The notes under the pieces were generated by a model. The model did not search any database, was not told the origin of the DNA, and saw only the letters and a list, made by a program, of their open reading frames with translations. Source: CAZEPJ01 sp964514105 (lineage in GTDB: Bacteria > Desulfobacterota > Desulfocorpusculales > Desulfocorpusculum). Taken from it: DNA of 10,779 nucleotides. Positions 1 to 5,302 of this stretch are shown here, one piece after another (the first letter of the stretch is position 1; each line of letters begins with the position of its first letter). The stretch covers positions 1 to 10,779 of the forward strand of contig CAZEPJ010000101.1 in assembly GCA_964514105.1 (NCBI GenBank). The letters are read 5' to 3'. The position numbers and the translations under genes are program-made.

Positions 1-34
1 CGGCGACATCATCAGTTTCCTCTTCAACGTGTAA
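1..34 (+). CDS. 3' end of an upstream gene, unidentified
   Basis: An open frame enters from the left edge and reads GDIISFLFNV followed by a TAA stop at 32-34. Only ten codons are visible, so the product cannot be named. The hydrophobic ending could be a membrane segment or a beta-strand that closes an outer-membrane barrel, but that is a guess. The next promoter-like sequence starts 30 bases after the stop, so this gene and the exported protein downstream need not share a transcript. Confidence 0.5.
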   Translation, partial: GDIISFLFNV

Positions 35-63
35 GCCGGGTTGGCTGCGCATCGGGAGGGGAT

Positions 64-92
64 TTGACAAGCACCTTCCCGCATATTAGTCT
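64..92 (+). promoter_or_regulatory. Candidate sigma70 promoter of the exported-protein gene
   Basis: A perfect -35 hexamer TTGACA lies at 64-69. With a 17-base spacer the -10 position is 87-92, TAGTCT, which matches three of six consensus bases. An alternative TATTAG at 84-89 is a better hexamer but is only 14 bases away. Transcription would begin near position 99, leaving a leader of about 70 bases that contains a small hairpin (CCTG at 94-97 with CAGG at 100-103) and an 8-base direct repeat TGCAGGAC at 98-105 and 116-123. Confidence 0.45.
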
Positions 93-168
93 CCCTGTGC
101 AGGACGGGGCCCCATTGCAGGACCCACAGACATCCGGGACAGACCATCGCTCCACGGAGGACCATGGC

Positions 169-690
169 ATGAAGACAAACGGCGGCTTGGGGATCCTTCT
201 CGGGATTCTGCTCGTCATCGCGGGCACCGGGACGGCCAATGCGTTCATCGAGGGGCAGGCGGAGAACCTCGCCGACATCAAGTTCATCCATCTGGAGATT
301 TTCCTCAACGAAACGGCCAAAGAGGCCGGCATCAGCCTGGCCAAGACCAAGGCCGACGTGGAGCTCCGGCTGCGCATGGCGGCCATCGACATGTTCGGCC
401 CCCAGGCCTCCCGAAACCCCCTGGACGGATGCGTCCTGTTCGTTCGCATCCACGCCCTCAAGCTCGACTCCCGCTCGGAGCACGTCTATTACGTGAGCGT
501 GGACGCGGAGCAGGCGGCCACGCTCCCGCGCAGCTCGGCCAAACCCGTCGTGGGAAAGGTCCGGATCTGGGAGACCGCGGTGTTCGGAACGTGTGATCCG
601 CGGGACCTGGAGAAGGAGGTGCGTGAGACCGTGTACCGCATCCTCGACCGTTTCACCACCGACTTTCGCGCAGCCAACCCCAAGAAGTGA
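169..690 (+). CDS. Small exported protein of unknown function
   Basis: The protein has 173 residues. The start is set at ATG 169 because GGAGG at 156-160 sits 8 bases upstream and because the protein then opens with a textbook signal peptide: basic Lys at 2, a hydrophobic stretch at about 8-20, and a cleavage motif ANA ending at residue 25. A longer frame from a TTG at 64 would bury the signal peptide and overlap the promoter, so it is rejected. The mature part (about 148 residues) alternates helices and strands, has two cysteines (88 and 142, the second in GTCDPRDLEKE) that could form a disulfide in the periplasm, and has no membrane segment after the leader. I do not recognise the family. 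It is likely periplasmic. It has its own promoter and converges with the DUF362 gene. Confidence 0.8.
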   Translation: MKTNGGLGILLGILLVIAGTGTANAFIEGQAENLADIKFIHLEIFLNETAKEAGISLAKTKADVELRLRMAAIDMFGPQASRNPLDGCVLFVRIHALKLDSRSEHVYYVSVDAEQAATLPRSSAKPVVGKVRIWETAVFGTCDPRDLEKEVRETVYRILDRFTTDFRAANPKK

Positions 691-692
691 GA

Positions 693-730
693 CCCGCCGG
701 AGAATCGAGCTCGTCTCGCATATTGGCGGG
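693..730. terminator. Hairpin between two convergent genes, possible bidirectional terminator
   Basis: The 69-base gap between the convergent exported-protein gene and the DUF362 gene contains CCCGCC at 693-698 and its complement GGCGGG at 725-730. The loop holds nested pairs (GAGA at 700-703 with TCTC at 714-717, around the palindrome CGAGCTCG at 706-713). There is no T tract on either strand, so it is not a standard intrinsic terminator. The position between two stops is the main argument. Confidence 0.3.
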
Positions 731-759
731 GCCAAGGCCGGCGGGGAGCCGGTGCCTGG

Positions 760-1827
760 TTACCGGAGCGCCATGGCCCGTTCCGGGCAGATTTCCTGGC
801 AGCAGAAGCAGACGATGCACGCCTGAGGGTCCACCACCGGCAGGTCGTGGACCATGCTCAGAGCGCGCGCCGGGCATTGATCGGCGCACGTGCCGCACCC
901 CGTGCACAGGGCCGGGTCGGCCTGGGGCCTCAAGCGCGTCCTCTGGAGCAGAGCCTCCTGGGCCGCCGGATTCCCTGCGATGGCCGCCCCTCCCAGTGCG
1001 GGCAGCCTGAAATCGGGGATCGGTTCCAGCTCGCCCAGGACCGAGATCTCCTCCTCCCCGAGCGGACCCAGTCCGCGCTGTTGAGCCCGCGCGAGGAAGC
1101 CCAGGCGGCCGGGCTCCAGTCCCATCATGCGGGCCATGGTGGCGTCAAGGGCGACACCGTTGTCCGAGGCGAGCACCCGCCCGATATGGCGAAGGTCCCG
1201 GGAGGCCGGGCCGTTGCCCTCCATCCCCACCACGGCATCCACGATGAAGAGGTCCGGCACCCGCAGCCCGAACACATCCACCACCACCTCGTGGAACCGG
1301 GCGGGGCTTCCGGCCTCACGGTGGAGTCGGGCCTTCTGAGCCCCCGGGAGGAACCCGTAGCTGTTCTTGATGGCTCCCGTGAGCACGGTGAGGCCGTGGG
1401 TCTTGAACTTGGGCAAAGAGATGATCAGATCCGCCTCCCGCACGGCCTGGGAGATACCCACCGTGGCCGCGAACTCCTTGTTGAAGTCCACTTCCACCGC
1501 CCGATTGCCGATGTTGCGGTAGTAGCCCTTGGCGGCGTCCATGAGGCCTGTCTCCCGGAAGGTGGCCTCGTTGGCCCCGTAACTCATCACCCCCGGGTTG
1601 TCGCCCACCACGATGGCCGCCGGCCTCTGGGCCTCGAGCCGATCCACCACGGCCCGGAGCAGCGCCGGGTGGGTGGCGATCCCTTCCTCCGCCTTGGAGC
1701 GGCGAAGGGCGTTGGGCTTGACAAGGACCCGTTTCCCGCGCACATCCAGAGGAAACAGCTCCAAGGCGCGCGCCACGGCCCGTTGGCAGTCCTCATACTC
1801 AGCCGGGTGAATCATGACTCGGTGCAT
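760..1827 (-). CDS. DUF362 protein with C-terminal 2x[4Fe-4S] ferredoxin domain
   Basis: The protein has 355 residues. The start at 1827 is chosen over an ATG at 1845 because a GGAGGGGG ribosome site lies between the two and serves only the later one. Residues 30-240 carry features of the DUF362 family: VLVKPNA at 34-40, THP at 52-54, GDNPG at 75-79, LIISLPKFKTHGLTVLTGAIKN at about 134-155 and VDAVVGMEGNGP near 196-207. The tail has two complete ferredoxin motifs, Cys 308, 311, 314, 318 and Cys 337, 340, 343, 347, each followed by Pro, with one extra Cys at 342. No signal peptide is seen, so it should be a cytoplasmic electron-transfer or iron-sulfur protein. The family's reaction is not established. 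It is the last gene of a probable minus-strand operon, 51 bases after the ATC-hydrolase-like gene. Confidence 0.88.
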   Translation of the reverse strand: MHRVMIHPAEYEDCQRAVARALELFPLDVRGKRVLVKPNALRRSKAEEGIATHPALLRAVVDRLEAQRPAAIVVGDNPGVMSYGANEATFRETGLMDAAKGYYRNIGNRAVEVDFNKEFAATVGISQAVREADLIISLPKFKTHGLTVLTGAIKNSYGFLPGAQKARLHREAGSPARFHEVVVDVFGLRVPDLFIVDAVVGMEGNGPASRDLRHIGRVLASDNGVALDATMARMMGLEPGRLGFLARAQQRGLGPLGEEEISVLGELEPIPDFRLPALGGAAIAGNPAAQEALLQRTRLRPQADPALCTGCGTCADQCPARALSMVHDLPVVDPQACIVCFCCQEICPERAMALR

Positions 1828-1878
1828 GCGCCTGCCCCCTCCCATGCCACCGGTGCCCGCTCGTGGCGGGCCACGGCC

Positions 1879-2379
1879 TCACCCCTCTTCGAACACGAAT
1901 TCGCAGCAGTCATCGCCCGCGGTCATGAGCCTCCGGCAACTGACCGACACCGCCGGATTCACGAGCCTGGCCGCCTCCACCTCGAAGTTTCCCAAGGCGC
2001 GACAAAGGCCGGGAGGGATGTCCAGGTCGGGGAACCACAGGCAGGGCGGATGGAGCCGGTACACCACCTTGCCCGGCGCCTCCTCCTCCAGCTCCGCCCG
2101 GTACCCGATGATGTCCCCGGTGGCCAGCTTGAAGTATGAGGCCATGGACCAGGCGTCGCGGCCCGCAATGCGGAATCCCTGCAGCCCGGAGACGAAGAAG
2201 CGCCTGGCGTTCTCCTCCATCAACGACCGGAGGACCCGAGCCGTGGTCTCCTCGCCCAGATCCCGGTTCATGATCTTGACTAGGCCCGAGAAGTAGCTCC
2301 AGGCCGTCTTGGCGGAGGCCTTGGCCTTCCTCAGCTCGGGCCACGCCTTTTCATCCAGGGTCGGCATCTTCCTGGCCAT
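1879..2379 (-). CDS. Small ATC-hydrolase-like protein, function unproven
   Basis: The protein has 166 residues and no signal peptide or membrane segment. The start is secure: AGGAGG lies 9 bases before the ATG. The C-terminal part resembles proteins annotated as L-2-amino-thiazoline-4-carboxylate hydrolase (ATC hydrolase) or related uncharacterised families. It has a central strand with two prolines and Cys 113 (PPCLWF), conserved-looking Cys 126 and Cys 148, then a GDDCCEFVF ending at 155-163. This ending is also reminiscent of V4R-type small-molecule domains, so the assignment is tentative and rests on pattern only. If true, it would release cysteine from a cyclic thiazoline. It lies between the aminotransferase and the DUF362 gene in one orientation, which suggests shared transcription. 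Confidence 0.7.
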   Translation of the reverse strand: MARKMPTLDEKAWPELRKAKASAKTAWSYFSGLVKIMNRDLGEETTARVLRSLMEENARRFFVSGLQGFRIAGRDAWSMASYFKLATGDIIGYRAELEEEAPGKVVYRLHPPCLWFPDLDIPPGLCRALGNFEVEAARLVNPAVSVSCRRLMTAGDDCCEFVFEEG

Positions 2380-2412
2380 GGCAACTCCCTCCTGGAAGTG
2401 GCATCGTGTTCA

Positions 2413-2474
2413 CCCTGACCCATCCGTCCACGACCGCACACGGTGTCAGGGGCAAAGCCACGGGCGCACCCGTG
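2413..2474 (-). other. Two hairpins in the gap between aminotransferase and small protein genes
   Basis: The 127-base gap downstream of the aminotransferase contains two inverted repeats. CACGGG (2459-2464) pairs with CCCGTG (2469-2474) around a 4-base loop, and CCCTGAC (2413-2419) pairs with GTCAGGG (2445-2451). On the minus-strand transcript the small tight hairpin comes first, about 33 bases after the aminotransferase stop, followed by GCTTTGCC rather than a real U tract. They could lower downstream expression or protect the mRNA end. No promoter was convincing here. Confidence 0.35.
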
Positions 2475-2506
2475 TCGAACAATCCAGGGAAAGGCCGGCC
2501 CGTGTG

Positions 2507-3832
2507 TTACGCGGTCGCCTCCCCAAGCGCCTCTCGGAACAGCTCCAGGCAGGCGTCGATCTCCTGCGCGCTCACCGTCAGGGCCGGGCAGAAGCGCACG
2601 GTGTTCTCTCCGCATCCCAGCAGGAGAAGGCCCTTGTGAAACGCCCTCTGGACCAGGGCGTTGCGCCACTCCGGGGCCCGCTCCTTGGTGACCCGATCCC
2701 GGACCAGCTCCACCGCCACCATGAGCCCCTTGCCCCGCACATCCCCCATGCATTCATGCTCGCCCTGCAGCGACCTCAACCCGGCCGTCAACCTCTCCCC
2801 CTGGACCACCGCGTTGGCCATGAGTTCCCGTTCCAGCAGCTCGATGGTGGCCAGGGCTGCCCGGCAGGAGATCGGATTTCCCCCGAAAGTCGAAGCGTGG
2901 GAGCCCGCCTCCCAGTCCATGATCTCCGCCCGCGCCACCATGGCCCCCAGTGGCATCCCCGAGGCAATGCCCTTGGCCAGCGCCATGATATCCGGCTCCA
3001 CCCCGAAGTGCTCGATGGCGAACATCCGACCGGTTCGGCCCATGCCCGACTGGACCTCGTCGACCACGTACAGGATCTCATACTTTCTGGCAATCTTCTG
3101 AAGCTCCAGGTGAAACTCGGGCGGCGGGACGATGTAGCCCCCTTCGCCCTGGATGGGCTCCACGAAGATGGCCGCCACCTCCTCCGGCGCCATGGTCGTC
3201 CTGAACAGGGTGTCCTCCACCCACCGCACGCATTCCAGGCCGCATTGGGGATAGCAGAGATTGTACGGGCAGCGGTAGCAGTAAGCGTAGGGGATGTGGG
3301 TGATTCCGGGCACGAAGGGATAGTAGTGCTTCTTCTGTATGGCCTTGCTGGCCGTCAGGGACAGGGCCCCCATGGTCCGGCCGTGAAACGCCCCGAAGAA
3401 GGCGATGTTGAGCTCCCCCCGCGTGTGGTACCGGGCCAGCTTGAAGGCCGCCTCCACGGCCTCGGCCCCGGAGTTGCCGAAGTAGACCTTCTTGACCCCA
3501 TCGCCCGGCACCAGGCTGGCCAGCTTCTCGGCCAGGACGATCTGGGGGACATAGTAGAAGTCTGTGCCGGACATGTGAAGGAGCTGATCCGCCTGCTCCT
3601 TGATGGCCCGCACCACCCGAGGATGGCAGTGACCCGTGGCACAGACGGCGATCCCGGCTGTGAAATCCAGAAACTCGTTGCCGTCGACGTCCTCCACCCA
3701 CAACCCCTGGCCCCGCCTAACAACCAGGGGGTAGACCCGGGTGTAGGACGGCGAGACATGCCGCTGGTCCGTCTCAATCAGCCGCGAGGCCTCCGGCCCC
3801 GGCAGGCTCGTTCGAATCACGGGCTTTCTCAT
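2507..3832 (-). CDS. Class III PLP-dependent aminotransferase (acetylornithine/ornithine aminotransferase family, archaeal-type)
   Basis: The protein has 441 residues, a normal length for the family. The start at 3832 follows GGGAGGAGG with about 7-8 bases of spacing; a 17-residue upstream extension has no such site. The fold-type I PLP enzyme features are all present: PLP-phosphate loop NSGAEAVEAA at 120-129, Asp 258 in VVDEVQSGMGRTG, Schiff-base Lys 287 in MALAKGIASG, and STFGGNP at 314-320. The opening PGPEASRLIE with SPSYTRVYPLVV is typical of the branch that contains archaeal broad-range ornithine/lysine aminotransferases and amino-acid racemases, so the substrate could be ornithine, a 4-aminobutyrate-like amine, or a hydrophobic amino acid. 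Odd feature: a cysteine-rich insert with Cys 185, 188, 193, 197 and 201. It is first in a probable operon with the ATC-hydrolase-like and DUF362 genes. Confidence 0.9.
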   Translation of the reverse strand: MRKPVIRTSLPGPEASRLIETDQRHVSPSYTRVYPLVVRRGQGLWVEDVDGNEFLDFTAGIAVCATGHCHPRVVRAIKEQADQLLHMSGTDFYYVPQIVLAEKLASLVPGDGVKKVYFGNSGAEAVEAAFKLARYHTRGELNIAFFGAFHGRTMGALSLTASKAIQKKHYYPFVPGITHIPYAYCYRCPYNLCYPQCGLECVRWVEDTLFRTTMAPEEVAAIFVEPIQGEGGYIVPPPEFHLELQKIARKYEILYVVDEVQSGMGRTGRMFAIEHFGVEPDIMALAKGIASGMPLGAMVARAEIMDWEAGSHASTFGGNPISCRAALATIELLERELMANAVVQGERLTAGLRSLQGEHECMGDVRGKGLMVAVELVRDRVTKERAPEWRNALVQRAFHKGLLLLGCGENTVRFCPALTVSAQEIDACLELFREALGEATA

Positions 3833-4475
3833 CACTTCTCCTCCTCCCGGAAATCGACTGCGACTCCGTCGTCCGGAGCGCATCGGCCCCTATGTCGCCG
3901 CCCGCATCGCTCGTCACGGTCATCCCGGCTGATCCCCCCCCGAGGAGACCCCGGGCATGGAGCCTCGCGCGCATATCCCTGCGGCCGCAGCCGTCGAACA
4001 GGAGGTCGGGGACCCCACGGCCCCGGATCAACGGGTCATGGGGCCGAGGCGCCCAACCCCCCCAAACCCCATATCCCGCTCCAATGCGCATCCAAGACCC
4101 GCATCATAACGGAATCCGTCCACCGGCGATAGTATCCCCAATCCGCCCCAGCGGCCGAGCGTTCCGGGCGGTGTTGGCCACCGCGCCGTGGCAATCCTCT
4201 CGGTACGACGGCTCCCCGCGTCATGGCCTGCCCAGCATCTAAGCCTCCCCTGGGCACGGCGCGCTGCCACCGCTCCAGGCGCCGGTGCGCCGCCGCCCGG
4301 CTCGCACGGACGGCTCGGCCCATCCGTGGGGCCTTCCGCGCCCGCATTCCCATGGATGATCTCGCCCGCAGTCAGGAAACGCCGTCCTTGGTCATTCGTT
4401 ACAAATCATCAGGGCGCACCCCGGCGCATGGCACCCGGCAAGGGATGAAATGTGCACCCTTGTGCCCCGATTGTC
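3833..4475. other. Long region without a credible gene
   Basis: No reading frame here has a ribosome site plus recognisable protein character. The open frames are short, rich in Arg, Pro, Gly and Ala, and overlap one another on several frames, as expected of GC-rich noncoding DNA. The minus strand next to 3832 must carry the leader and promoter of the aminotransferase operon, but I found no strong -35/-10 pair. Visible structures are a 12-bp palindrome at 3979-3990, CGGCCCC/GGGGCCG at 4018-4024 and 4040-4046, a 6-bp stem at 4168-4173/4179-4184, and the G-quadruplex motif at 4052-4077. GTCATCCCGGC at 3919-3929 repeats the first arm of the hairpin at 4476 and may be a decayed copy. No tRNA-like fold was seen. 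Confidence 0.5.
4052..4077 (-). other. G-quadruplex motif upstream of the aminotransferase operon
   Basis: Read on the minus strand, four G runs of lengths 3, 4, 7 and 3 are separated by loops of 4, 3 and 2 bases (C runs on the plus strand at 4075-4077, 4067-4070, 4057-4063 and 4052-4054). This meets the standard G3+ with loops 1-7 rule. It lies about 220 bases upstream of the aminotransferase start on the coding strand. A role in transcription is possible but unproven; in a GC-rich genome some such motifs arise by chance. Confidence 0.45.
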
Positions 4476-4495
4476 ATCCCGGCCGAAGCCGGGAT
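4476..4495 (+). repeat. REP-like palindromic repeat, copy 1
   Basis: ATCCCGGC (4476-4483) and GCCGGGAT (4488-4495) form a perfect 8-bp stem with a CGAA loop. The flanks GTC before and CCA after match the short dispersed palindromes found in many proteobacterial intergenic regions. Copy 2 lies about 118 bases downstream in the same orientation. Confidence 0.6.
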
Positions 4496-4593
4496 CCAAA
4501 GGTTCCCGATCTCCTGGAGAGCCGATACATGTTTCCATATTCTGAGGGAGACCGAATCCGGTGTTGTCAGTTCGTGGAACGACTCCTGACCCC

Positions 4594-4614
4594 ATCCCGG
4601 ACTTGATCCGGGAT
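4594..4614 (+). repeat. REP-like palindromic repeat, copy 2
   Basis: ATCCCGGA (4594-4601) and TCCGGGAT (4607-4614) form a perfect 8-bp stem with loop CTTGA, again followed by CCA. The stem differs from copy 1 by one compensated base pair, which suggests that the folded shape is what is kept. An additional hairpin at 4566-4590 (GTCAG with CTGAC, and GTTC with GAAC) lies directly before it. Confidence 0.6.
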
Positions 4615-4647
4615 CCACGGGGTGACGACTTCTTGCACGACCATTCT

Positions 4648-4702
4648 CATTGGCTTGACATTCCGTGTCTCCACTGATAGGAAGAGGGGCGTCAAGCCAA
4701 TG
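4648..4702 (+). repeat. Perfect 12-bp inverted repeat bracketing the HU promoter
   Basis: CATTGGCTTGAC at 4648-4659 is the exact reverse complement of GTCAAGCCAATG at 4691-4702. The arms are 31 bases apart and 43 bases centre to centre, about four helical turns. The left arm contains most of the -35 box and the right arm begins about where transcription should start, so the pair could be a repressor or activator site acting from both ends of the promoter. In RNA, only the right arm would be in the transcript if the proposed promoter is used. Confidence 0.6.
4655..4683 (+). promoter_or_regulatory. Candidate sigma70 promoter of the HU gene
   Basis: A perfect -35 hexamer TTGACA is at 4655-4660. 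A 17-base spacer leads to TAGGAA at 4678-4683, a weak -10 matching three of six bases. Transcription would start near 4690, about 50 bases before the HU start codon. The weak -10 next to a perfect -35 and the flanking inverted repeat fit a regulated rather than a constitutive promoter. Confidence 0.5.
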
Positions 4703-4719
4703 CGCTTCATCATATCACT

Positions 4720-4739
4720 GGGGAAAGGGAGGGCCGGGG
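4720..4739 (+). promoter_or_regulatory. G-quadruplex motif overlapping the HU ribosome-binding site
   Basis: Four G runs at 4720-4723, 4727-4729, 4731-4733 and 4736-4739 are separated by loops of 3, 1 and 2 bases, and the last run touches the ATG at 4740. The Shine-Dalgarno GGGAGG at 4727-4732 is inside the motif. Short loops favour a stable fold in RNA, which would hide the ribosome site. The purine-rich sequence can also be explained simply as a strong ribosome site. Confidence 0.5.
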
Positions 4740-5015
4740 ATGACGAAGACGGAGTTGATCGGAACGATGGCGGCCAAGGCCGGGATCTCCAAGGCGGAGG
4801 CTGCCAAGGCGCTCAAGGCGCTCACCGACGGGGTGACTGGGGCACTCAGGAAGGGACAGAAGGTGAGCCTGGTGGGCTTTGGGGCGTTTGAAGTATCCAA
4901 GCGGGCCGCCAGGAAGGGCCGCAATCCCCAGACGGGCGCCGAGATCAAGATCAAGGCGACCAAGTTGCCGCGGTTTCGAGCGGGGGCGGCGCTGAAGGGA
5001 GCCCTGAATCGGTAA
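4740..5015 (+). CDS. hup: HU-family DNA-binding protein
   Basis: The protein has 91 residues, the normal HU length. The ATG at 4740 follows GGGAGG by 7 bases; a 25-residue upstream extension in the same frame would run through the promoter and is rejected. All family marks are present: N-terminal helices with TKTELIGTMAAKAG, the turn VSLVGFGAFEV at 42-52, the arm with RNPQTGAEIKI at 61-71 including the DNA-intercalating Pro 63, and PRFRAGAALK near the end. HU is a dimeric nucleoid protein that bends DNA and supports replication, repair and transcription control. HU rather than IHF is preferred because the sequence follows the HU consensus in the arm, although the two families cannot be fully separated by eye. 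It stands alone with its own promoter and terminator. Confidence 0.95.
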   Translation: MTKTELIGTMAAKAGISKAEAAKALKALTDGVTGALRKGQKVSLVGFGAFEVSKRAARKGRNPQTGAEIKIKATKLPRFRAGAALKGALNR

Positions 5016-5028
5016 CCTCGGAGGAAGG

Positions 5029-5107
5029 CCGACGCCCGGGCGTGGAGGAGTTGGAAGGCCATTCCCGGAGGGCGTCGGTAACTCCTTGTATTTGGGGGAC
5101 GCCTTTT
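5029..5107 (+). terminator. HU terminator with a competing upstream hairpin
   Basis: GGCGTC (5071-5076) pairs with GACGCC (5098-5103), extended by G-U and A-U pairs at 5069-5070/5104-5105, and runs into TTTT at 5104-5107 and a T-rich tail up to about 5117. The same left arm, as GGGCGTCGG (5070-5078), is also a perfect 9-bp match to CCGACGCCC (5029-5037) just after the HU stop. The two hairpins cannot form together. From 5118 to 5302 I see no gene, only GC-rich spacer between HU and the convergent SDR gene. Confidence 0.6.
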
Positions 5108-5302
5108 AATTGTTTTACTTCAGCTCGCGAGGGTGTCCGATGGCCTTCCGCATGGCAGGTGCTCCCCGTCCGGGGCATCACCGCCGAACCCAGGCGAGGC
5201 GCCCTGCTCCCCATCAGGCGGCGCCGCGTCGCACGTCATCGTGCCGCCCCTCCTCCCGAGGAGAGAACCCACCTTCGTCCCTGCCCGCAGGAGTGCCGTC
5301 CC

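Noticed and set aside
64..168. N-terminal extension of the exported protein from a TTG start
   Set aside because: It would overlap the promoter and place the signal peptide inside the protein; ATG 169 has a proper ribosome site.
847..2139. 430-residue plus-strand frame opposite the DUF362 gene
   Set aside because: It has low-complexity composition and crosses the gap between two real minus-strand genes, so it is a shadow.
3810..3818. GTTCGAATC, which looks like a tRNA T loop
   Set aside because: It lies inside the start of the aminotransferase coding sequence, and there is no matching acceptor stem, anticodon arm or D arm around it.
3979..3990. 12-bp palindrome CTGCGGCCGCAG
   Set aside because: It is built of GC-rich units that arise easily by chance here and has no partner or promoter context.
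2309..4132. 607-residue plus-strand frame opposite the aminotransferase
   Set aside because: It is the complement of an unmistakable PLP enzyme, is full of His, Arg, Pro and Gly, and shows no domain.
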